Translations under genes and position numbers: made by a program
Notes under the pieces: generated by a model
Seen by the model: only the letters and a program-made list of their open reading frames with translations
Told to the model about the DNA's origin: nothing
Database searches by the model: none
Source: Tepidimonas sp.
GTDB taxonomy: Bacteria > Pseudomonadota > Gammaproteobacteria > Burkholderiales > Burkholderiaceae_C
Assembly (NCBI GenBank): GCA_025054905.1
Contig: JANWZF010000325.1
Location: 1-11,718, forward strand
Direction: 5' to 3'
DNA length: 11,718 nucleotides
Shown here: positions 7,039 through 11,718 of the stretch, in pieces
Position numbering within the stretch: position 1 is the first letter of the stretch
Layout: every line of letters begins with the position of its first letter

Positions 7039-7359
7039 ATGCAAGCCTACAAGCAGTCGCTCAAGCACGAAACCTTCTCGTACCTGCCGCAGATGACCCC
7101 CGAGCAGGTGCGCCGCCAGATCGCCTACGCGCTGGCGCAGGGCTGGAACCCCGCCGTCGAGCACACCGAGCGTGGCACGCCCGCCAAGGAAAGCTACTGG
7201 TATATGTGGAAGCTGCCGATGTTCGGCGAGCAGTCGGTGGACGCCGTGCTGGCGGAAATCGAGGCGTGCCATCGCGAGTTTCCGAACCACATGGTGCGCT
7301 TTGTCGCCTACGACAACTACGCGCAAAGCCAGGGTCTGACGTTCGTCGTCTACCGCTGA
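7039..7359 (+). CDS. cbbS: RuBisCO small subunit, Form IA
   Basis: The product is 106 aa, close to the usual 105-115 aa of proteobacterial small subunits. Four-subunit caps at each end of the CbbL8 core stabilise the enzyme; in alpha-carboxysomes the groove between CbbL and CbbS binds the CsoS2 N-repeats. Conserved parts are ETFSYLPQMT (11-20), YWYMWKLPMFG (53-63) and YDNYAQSQG (91-99). The ATG is supported by AGGAGA 6 nt upstream. It is followed by an 84-bp spacer with a strong hairpin and then csoS2, in the standard operon order. Confidence 0.97.
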   Translation: MQAYKQSLKHETFSYLPQMTPEQVRRQIAYALAQGWNPAVEHTERGTPAKESYWYMWKLPMFGEQSVDAVLAEIEACHREFPNHMVRFVAYDNYAQSQGLTFVVYR

Positions 7360-7366
7360 GAAGCGT

Positions 7367-7403
7367 GCAACGCAGCGGCGGCGCCGTCGAGGCGCGCCGT
7401 TGC
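7367..7403 (+). other. Hairpin between cbbS and csoS2
   Basis: GCAACG (7367-7372) pairs with CGTTGC (7398-7403), and inside it GCGCC (7381-7385) pairs with GGCGC (7391-7395) around a 5-nt loop. It starts 7 nt after the cbbS stop. No T-run follows, so it is more likely an mRNA 3'-stabiliser or attenuating hairpin than a full terminator. Such an element could keep RuBisCO mRNA more abundant than csoS2 mRNA; that role is inferred. Confidence 0.5.
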
Positions 7404-7433
7404 TCCAACCCGTGACCGACAGTTGACGAGGAA

Positions 7434-7437
7434 GGAG
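7434..7437 (+). promoter_or_regulatory. Ribosome binding site deciding the csoS2 start
   Basis: GGAG within AGGAAGGAG (7429-7437), 6 nt before the ATG at 7444. It favours this ATG over the in-frame TTG at 7423, which overlaps the site itself. Confidence 0.7.
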
Positions 7438-7443
7438 TCCCCC

Positions 7444-9327
7444 ATGGACGGGACGGTGGTGAAGGCTGCCCTTTCGGGGCGGGAGCTGGCACGCCAGCGG
7501 CGTCAGGCGCTGGCCCAGCAGGGCCGCGGCGCGCTGCCCACGCTGCGCAGTGCCATGGCGCGCCAGACCACGGCGGCCAGTGCACCGGCCGGTTGCGGCT
7601 GTGGCTGCGGCGGCACGGGTGCCTGCCAGCGCGAGGAAACCGACGGCGTGGCGCGCATGCTGGCGGCGGCCTCGGCGACACCGCAGCGCGCGGCGGCTCA
7701 AGTCGAAGACCTGCCGCGCGTGACCCCGCCGACCGGCCGTGCGCTGGCGCAGGCACGCCGCGCGGCGCTGGCGCGCGAAGGCAAGGCAGGCCTGACCCGG
7801 GTGGCGCAGGCCACCAAGCTGGCCACCACGATGCCGGACCGCGATTGGCGCGAGGCCCTGCAAAAGGGTGCCACCGGGCGCCAGCTCGCGATGCAGCGCC
7901 GCACGTTGCTGGCGTTGACCGGCCGCGCCGGGCTGGCGGCTTCCACCCAGCCGGCCAGCAGCACGCGCCCCAGTGGCCGCGTGCGTCCGAGCGCCGCGCT
8001 GCGTGAGGCAGCCCACACCGAGGAAGGCCATACCTTGTCGGGTCAGCGCATCAGCGGCACCCAGGTCGAGCGCAGCCAGAAGGTCACTGGCATGGAGGCG
8101 GGCACCTGCCGCCACGTCACCGGCACGGAGTACATCGGGCAGGAGCAGTTCGAAGCCTGGTGCGCCAACCGTCCGCAGCCGGCACCCCCGAAGGTGGTGG
8201 TCACGCACACCGAGCGTGGCCGCAGCGTCACCGGCAGCCATGCCGGCCTCAACCCCAAGGTCACGGGCAACGAGACGGGCGCCTGCCGCGGTATCACTGG
8301 CACGCGCTATCTCGCGGCCGAAGACGTCGCGCTGTGCGAGCAGGTGGCCCCGCGCGCACCGCACAAGGTCAGCGTCATGTCGTCGCGCGGCGACAACGAG
8401 GTGACCGGCACGCCGGTGGGGCGCAGCCCCAAGGTCACCGGCAACGAAGCCGGAGCCCAGCGCCCGATTTCGGGCACGCAGTACGCCCTGTCGGCCGGCG
8501 GTCAGGTCGGTGTGCGCGCGGGCACCGCCTCGCGCCGCGCCAGTGCCCCCGTGGAGCCGGCGGCGGCGAGCGAGCCGCCATCCGTGGCTGCCGTGGCGGT
8601 CGAGTCGCAGACCGAAGCCGAGCGCCGGCCCGCGGGTTTTGCGTTGGCCACCGTCAGCGGTGACAGCCCGGGGGCGGGCGGTGGCCGCATCACCGGGGAC
8701 GAGCGCGGGGCCTGCGAGCCCGTGACCGGAACCCCGTACCTCGGGCCCGACAATTTGAACGGTGGCTGCACGCTCAGCGGGCGCTGGCTGACCCGCTACC
8801 CCGAGCTGGCCGCCACCGACGTGCCCGCGGCGCCGCAGGACTTCAGCGTGCAGCCGCCGGCGCGCCAGGCCTGGCAGCGCCGCCAGCGCATCACCGGCAG
8901 CGGTGGTGCGGATGAGACGGCGCAGCGGGTCACTGGCCCGGGCATGAAGGCCCAGGGCCTGATCACCGGCACGCCCGAGTTCCGCCACGGGCCGGCGACC
9001 GCGACGGCCCCCTGGCTGGCCAGCACTGCCTCCAGCACGGCGGCGCTGGCGCCGGCCGAGCGGGTCACCGGCGAAGGCTCGGCGCCGCGCTCGGTGCGCA
9101 TCACGGGGGATGCCTGGGGCAGTGAGCGCCGCGTCACGGGCACCGAGGGCACGTCGGCGATGGTGCGCAACCCCACCCAGCGTGGCATGCCGCGCCCGCT
9201 GGGCGCGCAGGCGCGGCATCTGCGGGCGCTGGAGCGTGAAGAGGTGCCGTTGAGCCCGATCACCGGCAGCAGCGGCAACACGCCGCGCGGGGCCGTGGTC
9301 ACGGTCTCCGGCGGTGCCCGCGGTTGA
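7444..9327 (+). CDS. csoS2: Carboxysome scaffold protein CsoS2 (compact form)
   Basis: The product is 627 aa, intrinsically disordered and highly basic at the N-terminus. CsoS2 joins RuBisCO to the shell during alpha-carboxysome assembly. Three regions are visible. The N-region has three RuBisCO-binding repeats of the form GR-x-LA-x-x-RR-x-x-L (residues 12-31, 98-117, 145-164). The M-region has three repeats built on V/I-T/S-G triplets (195-255, 258-314, 315-347), with Cys pairs in the first two (C222/C240, C281/C298) and none in the third. The C-region (about 399-627) carries ITGTPEFRHG and ends in the invariant ITGSSGN...SGGARG, which anchors to the shell. The Halothiobacillus protein, as I recall it, is about 870 aa with four N- and six M-repeats, so this one is short. 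A Cys-rich patch, C51/C53/C55/C61, lies between N1 and N2. A likely -1 frameshift site at 8634 would yield a 406-aa short form. Confidence 0.96.
   Translation: MDGTVVKAALSGRELARQRRQALAQQGRGALPTLRSAMARQTTAASAPAGCGCGCGGTGACQREETDGVARMLAAASATPQRAAAQVEDLPRVTPPTGRALAQARRAALAREGKAGLTRVAQATKLATTMPDRDWREALQKGATGRQLAMQRRTLLALTGRAGLAASTQPASSTRPSGRVRPSAALREAAHTEEGHTLSGQRISGTQVERSQKVTGMEAGTCRHVTGTEYIGQEQFEAWCANRPQPAPPKVVVTHTERGRSVTGSHAGLNPKVTGNETGACRGITGTRYLAAEDVALCEQVAPRAPHKVSVMSSRGDNEVTGTPVGRSPKVTGNEAGAQRPISGTQYALSAGGQVGVRAGTASRRASAPVEPAAASEPPSVAAVAVESQTEAERRPAGFALATVSGDSPGAGGGRITGDERGACEPVTGTPYLGPDNLNGGCTLSGRWLTRYPELAATDVPAAPQDFSVQPPARQAWQRRQRITGSGGADETAQRVTGPGMKAQGLITGTPEFRHGPATATAPWLASTASSTAALAPAERVTGEGSAPRSVRITGDAWGSERRVTGTEGTSAMVRNPTQRGMPRPLGAQARHLRALEREEVPLSPITGSSGNTPRGAVVTVSGGARG
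7477..7935 (+). repeat. Three RuBisCO-binding N-repeats in csoS2
   Basis: The copies lie at 7477-7536, 7735-7794 and 7876-7935. Each encodes about 20 residues: GRELARQRRQALAQQGRGAL, GRALAQARRAALAREGKAGL and GRQLAMQRRTLLALTGRAGL. In studied CsoS2 this peptide is a basic helix that binds at the CbbL-CbbS interface, several copies giving avidity. Spacing is uneven (about 66 and 27 residues between copies), so a fourth copy may have been lost or worn down in the first gap. Confidence 0.85.
8026..8484 (+). repeat. Three M-repeats of csoS2
   Basis: Units lie at about 8026-8208, 8215-8385 and 8386-8484. Each has three V/I-T/S-G triplets in the order xVTGT, KVTGNE-x-GAC, ITGTxY. The third unit is cut short after ISGTQY and lacks both cysteines. 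The M-region is held to set carboxysome size and shell contact in better studied systems. Confidence 0.8.
8634..8686 (+). promoter_or_regulatory. Predicted programmed -1 ribosomal frameshift site in csoS2
   Basis: The heptamer GGGTTTT (8634-8640) stands in the zero frame as G GGT TTT, the X XXY YYZ form needed for a -1 slip. After a 5-nt spacer, GGCCACCG (8646-8653) pairs perfectly with CGGTGGCC (8679-8686). Within it a tighter alternative hairpin, CACCG-TCAG-CGGTG (8649-8662), is also possible. A slip adds CVGHRQR after residue 399 and stops at TGA 8661-8663, giving 406 aa without the C-region. Frameshifting in csoS2, making CsoS2A and CsoS2B, is known from Halothiobacillus; its occurrence here is predicted. 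Confidence 0.65.
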
Positions 9328-9360
9328 GGCAAGGAACGCCAACCCCAGCGGACGATTGCC

Positions 9361-10950
9361 ATGGACACGCGCAAACGCCAGCTCGCCCTGCAGCGCGCCG
9401 CCCGCGCCACGCTGCCCGGCCACGGGCTCACCACCGCGGTGAGCGCGATGCCGGCTGCGCCCGCGGTGCTGCCCAACCCGGCCTGCGTGCCGGGGGCCGG
9501 GCGCAGCTGCCGCCATGCGCTGACCGACGTGGACCTCAATGCGGCGCTGCATGCCTACGAGCAGACCGTGCGCGGGCGCTTTGAGTCGATCGAGGATGTG
9601 CTGCGCACGCTGTCGGCCTGGCAGCACGAGCGCGATTTCGTCGAGCGCGCCCAGGCCCTGGCGCGTCAGCGCCTCGATTTCGAGTGGCCGCTGGCGGCGC
9701 TGGAAAACGCGTGGGTGGCGGGTCTGGACATGGCGGCGTTGCATGCGCACGCGATGTTCGAAACCATCCGCCGCTGCGTGGCGCTGGCTGCGCAGGATGG
9801 CGCTGCGTGGCGCGCGCGCCTGCCGGTGCAGCCCGAGCAGCTGCGCGCCTGTGGCGTGCACACACTGGATGTCAGCCCCTGCGCCGACGGGCGCCTGCAA
9901 GGGCTTTTGCCCTTCGTGCTGCGCACCGCACCGCACGATCACGTCGTTGTCAAGGCCTACGCGGGGGCGCTGTTCGATGTCGAGCTGGACGTGCAGGACT
10001 GGACCCAGCGCGAGCTGGAGCGCCTCACCGGCCTGATCGAGGGCGGGCAGGCGCTGGATTATCTGAAGGTGGCGGTGTACCACTTCAGCTCCTCGCACCC
10101 GCAGCACGAAGGCTGCGCCGCGCACGGCAGCCACGACGCGCGCGCGGTGGCCGCCGCCATCGAGCGGCTGCACGCGCTGCGCGCGGCGGTGGACAACACC
10201 TTTGGCGACGGTGCCGCGCCGCTGGTGATGCTGATGGGCGTGGACACCGATCTCGATGCGATCCGCATCCACCTGCCCGACGCGCGCGGTCAGGTGCATG
10301 CCGAACGCTTTCTGGATGCCGCCACGCTGTACCGTGAGACGCTGGGGCTGGATGCCGCCACGGCGCGGCGCCGTCTGCACGAGGCCGTGGCCGCGCACGC
10401 GCGCGATCTGGGCGGTGTGTTGGCGCGCCAGCCGGGTGACGACGGGCTGGTGCGGCTGGCCGCGCTGTGGCTGCAAGCCAACCTGTCGCAGATCGAATAC
10501 GTCATCGAACACCACGGTGGTCGCTATGCCGTCATTGGGCATGACGAGTTTTTCGTCTGCGTCGGCGATGCGCTGCCGCCGCTGCAATTGCGCAACCAGT
10601 ACTACCACGCCCATCTGGACACCGTGGAAGAAGGCACGGCCGACCTGGACGTGGGCGTGAAGATTTTTACCGGCCTGAACCTGCGGCGCGGTCTGGCGCT
10701 GCCGGTGCTGGTGCATTTCACCTACTCATCGCGCGTGCCGGGCGCGCGTCAGCGTGCGGTGGCCCGCGGCCAGCGCGTGCTGGCGGCGATCCGGGCGCGT
10801 TATCGCCATTGGGACGAACGGGGCCTGCTGCACGGCCGCGTGGCGGTCAGCGACCGCCACGGGCGCGAGGTGGTGGCGCTGGTGGACGAGCCCGCGCCCG
10901 CCGCAGGTGGGCATGGACACGACAGCATGACGCGAGGCCAACGACCATGA
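9361..10950 (+). CDS. csoSCA: Carboxysome shell carbonic anhydrase CsoSCA
   Basis: The product is 529 aa (Halothiobacillus about 514); the gene is also known as csoS3. It is a Zn carbonic anhydrase of a divergent beta-class (formerly epsilon) that turns bicarbonate into CO2 next to RuBisCO in the carboxysome lumen. The catalytic set is present: SPCADGR with C174, D176 and R178, H241 in VYHFSSSHP, and C252 in HEGCAAHGSHD. The arrangement is an N-terminal helical domain, the active catalytic domain (about 150-385) and a C-terminal domain resembling a degenerate copy. The first 22 residues are basic and resemble the CsoS2 N-repeat (RQLALQR), which fits reports that CsoSCA binds RuBisCO by its N-terminus. 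The start ATG follows csoS2 by 33 bp with only a weak AGCGGA upstream, suggesting modest or coupled translation. The end overlaps csoS4A by ATGA. Confidence 0.96.
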   Translation: MDTRKRQLALQRAARATLPGHGLTTAVSAMPAAPAVLPNPACVPGAGRSCRHALTDVDLNAALHAYEQTVRGRFESIEDVLRTLSAWQHERDFVERAQALARQRLDFEWPLAALENAWVAGLDMAALHAHAMFETIRRCVALAAQDGAAWRARLPVQPEQLRACGVHTLDVSPCADGRLQGLLPFVLRTAPHDHVVVKAYAGALFDVELDVQDWTQRELERLTGLIEGGQALDYLKVAVYHFSSSHPQHEGCAAHGSHDARAVAAAIERLHALRAAVDNTFGDGAAPLVMLMGVDTDLDAIRIHLPDARGQVHAERFLDAATLYRETLGLDAATARRRLHEAVAAHARDLGGVLARQPGDDGLVRLAALWLQANLSQIEYVIEHHGGRYAVIGHDEFFVCVGDALPPLQLRNQYYHAHLDTVEEGTADLDVGVKIFTGLNLRRGLALPVLVHFTYSSRVPGARQRAVARGQRVLAAIRARYRHWDERGLLHGRVAVSDRHGREVVALVDEPAPAAGGHGHDSMTRGQRP

Positions 10951-11201
10951 AGATCATGCGCGTGGAAAAGACCCTGGTGTCGACCAACCGCATCGAAGCC
11001 TTCGGCCACCGGCCGCTGCTGGTGGTGCAGGAGAAGATCGGCGGCTCACGCAGCGTCGCCGTCGATGCGGTGGGCTGTGTGCCGGGGGACTGGGTGATTT
11101 GCGTGGGCTCCTCGGCTGCCCGCGAGGCTGCCGGGGCCAAGGATTTTCCGTCCGACCTGACCATCGTCGGCATCATCGACCACTGGAACCCGGAGGGTTG
11201 A
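10947..11201 (+). CDS. csoS4A: Carboxysome vertex protein CsoS4A (BMV pentamer)
   Basis: The product is 84 aa, the usual length. Five copies form a pentamer that caps the icosahedral shell vertices. The bacterial microcompartment vertex fold is shown by KTLVSTNRI (8-16), the basic/hydrophobic PLLVVQEK strand, AVDAVGCVPGDWVICVGSSAAR (about 38-59) and the family end SDLTIVGIIDHW (69-80). The ATG overlaps the csoSCA TGA as ATGA, so translation is probably coupled; GAGG lies 9 nt upstream within the csoSCA end. MKIMRVEKTLVSTN fits the family N-terminus, so the first ATG was kept over the one at 10956. The paralogue csoS4B follows after 5 bp. Confidence 0.95.
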   Translation: MKIMRVEKTLVSTNRIEAFGHRPLLVVQEKIGGSRSVAVDAVGCVPGDWVICVGSSAAREAAGAKDFPSDLTIVGIIDHWNPEG

Positions 11202-11206
11202 ACGCG

Positions 11207-11515
11207 ATGGACATCGTGCGGGTGGTCGACGAGCTGGTCTGCACGCGCCGCGTGCCGGGGCTGGGCACCGCTGCGCTGCGGGTCGTGCGCAGCGCCCAGG
11301 GTGTGGTTTCGGTGGCCACCGACCCGGTTGGCGCGCCGGTGGGGCGCTGGGTGTTTGCCACCACCGGCAGCGCGGCGCGGCTGGCGATGCCAGACAAGAC
11401 GTGCATGACCGATTTGACGATCTGCGGAATCATCGACCACTGGGATGAAGACGGCCCGGTGGCGGCAACGGAGCATCGAGCCACGGGCGCAGGGTCCGGG
11501 GCGAGCAAGGGGTGA
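11207..11515 (+). CDS. csoS4B: Carboxysome vertex protein CsoS4B (BMV pentamer) with C-terminal tail
   Basis: The product is 102 aa. The vertex fold covers about residues 1-80: MDIVRVVDELVCTRRVPGL, then GAPVGRWVFATTGSAAR and the shared end DLTICGIIDHW (69-79). It is the second vertex pentamer of alpha-carboxysomes and partly redundant with CsoS4A. It stands 5 bp after csoS4A with GGAGG (11192-11196) 10 nt upstream, so it is probably translated with it. Unlike the roughly 80-aa form I recall for Halothiobacillus, it has about 20 further residues rich in Gly, Ala and Ser (83-102), likely disordered. Its stop codon starts a 16-bp perfect palindrome. Confidence 0.94.
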   Translation: MDIVRVVDELVCTRRVPGLGTAALRVVRSAQGVVSVATDPVGAPVGRWVFATTGSAARLAMPDKTCMTDLTICGIIDHWDEDGPVAATEHRATGAGSGASKG

Positions 11516-11528
11516 GCCGATCGGCTCA
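11513..11528. repeat. Perfect 16-bp palindrome before csoS1
   Basis: TGAGCCGATCGGCTCA reads the same on both strands and begins with the csoS4B stop. As RNA it can form a 6-bp stem with a GATC loop. No T-run follows. It may be an mRNA processing or stabilising hairpin that separates low-dose vertex genes from the high-dose csoS1 shell gene; a dimeric protein site is also possible. Confidence 0.5.
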
Positions 11529-11554
11529 GGTGTTTGAAAGCAAACGTGACCACG

Positions 11555-11559
11555 AGGAG
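11555..11559 (+). promoter_or_regulatory. Strong ribosome binding site of csoS1
   Basis: AGGAG, 7 nt before the ATG. It is the strongest such site in the later part of the operon, in line with CsoS1 being the most abundant shell protein. Confidence 0.7.
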
Positions 11560-11566
11560 TAAAGCA

Positions 11567-11718
11567 ATGGCGAACACGACGGGTATTGCCCTGGGCATGA
11601 TCGAGACGCGCGGCCTGGTGCCGGCGATCGAGGCGGCCGACGCGATGACCAAGGCGGCGGAGGTGCGGCTGATTGGCCGCCAGTTCGTCGGCGGTGGCTA
11701 CGTGACGGTGATGGTGCG
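11567..11718 (+). CDS. csoS1: Carboxysome shell hexamer protein CsoS1 (BMC-H), 3' end outside window
   Basis: Fifty codons are visible before the window ends, about half of the usual 98-100. The sequence GIALGMIETRGLVPAIEAAD and the pore loop FVGGGY (40-45) are hallmarks of the BMC-H fold. Six copies form the hexamers that tile the shell facets, with the pore loop lining the opening for bicarbonate and sugar phosphates. It follows csoS4B by 51 bp with a strong AGGAG site. Further csoS1 paralogues would be expected just beyond the window, but are not seen, so which one (A, B or C) this is cannot be said. Confidence 0.96.
   Translation, partial: MANTTGIALGMIETRGLVPAIEAADAMTKAAEVRLIGRQFVGGGYVTVMV

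Noticed and set aside
7863..7869. A second slippery heptamer, A AAG GGT, in csoS2
   Set aside because: It fits X XXY YYZ but lies inside the third N-repeat, the -1 frame runs on to 8006, and no clear downstream stem at the right spacing was seen.
6778..10716. Very long minus-strand open frame of 1312 codons opposite csoSCA, csoS2, cbbS and part of cbbL
   Set aside because: It is the mirror of GC-rich codon use in well-identified plus-strand genes. Its translation is low-complexity Arg/Ala/Gly/His and has no recognisable domain.
1..11718. CRISPR array, insertion sequence, tRNA or rRNA gene
   Set aside because: Reading the window showed no regularly spaced short repeats, no transposase, no terminal inverted repeats and no tRNA-like or rRNA-like sequence.

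Overview
This GC-rich window is almost fully coding. It looks like the chromosome of a betaproteobacterium, probably of the Burkholderiales type. That call rests on overall gene style and base composition and on the autotrophic gene set. It is an inference and the species cannot be named. The right-hand 60% is an alpha-carboxysome operon: cbbL, cbbS, csoS2, csoSCA, csoS4A, csoS4B and the start of csoS1. A divergent cbbR sits upstream. The organism therefore fixes CO2 by the Calvin cycle with Form IA RuBisCO packed in a protein-shelled compartment.

Left part (1-4579), ordinary chromosomal genes. It starts with the 3' part of a membrane fatty acid desaturase, followed by tandem hairpins, then an RhlE-type DEAD-box helicase. 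ApaH (diadenosine tetraphosphatase, minus strand) runs tail-to-tail into the helicase with a 44-bp overlap. A CNNM/CorC-type membrane protein with a CBS pair diverges from apaH, with only 11 bp between the two start codons. It ends 110 bp inside cbbR on the opposite strand.

Right part (4470-11718), the carbon-fixation module. CbbR (LysR family, GTG start) reads leftward. Its 131-bp divergent spacer from cbbL is the only clearly AT-rich stretch seen. It holds a plausible cbbL promoter and a TTTA-N6-TAAA palindrome centred near -65, which also covers cbbR's own ribosome binding site. Downstream, RuBisCO large and small subunits, the scaffold CsoS2, the shell-lumen carbonic anhydrase CsoSCA, the two pentameric vertex proteins CsoS4A and CsoS4B, and the hexameric shell protein CsoS1 follow in the conserved order. 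CsoS2 would bind RuBisCO through its N-terminal repeats and the shell through its middle and C-terminal regions. CsoSCA would turn bicarbonate into CO2 inside the shell.

The most striking signal not explained by plain gene calls is inside csoS2. A slippery heptamer (G GGT TTT) sits at the junction of the middle and C-terminal regions. Five bases later comes a perfect 8-bp inverted repeat, and the -1 frame closes seven codons after the slip. This is what a programmed -1 frameshift making a short CsoS2A form would look like. Other points are a compact CsoS2 (3 N-repeats, 3 M-repeats, 627 aa), a CsoSCA N-terminus that copies the CsoS2 RuBisCO-binding repeat, and a CsoS4B with an extra C-terminal tail.
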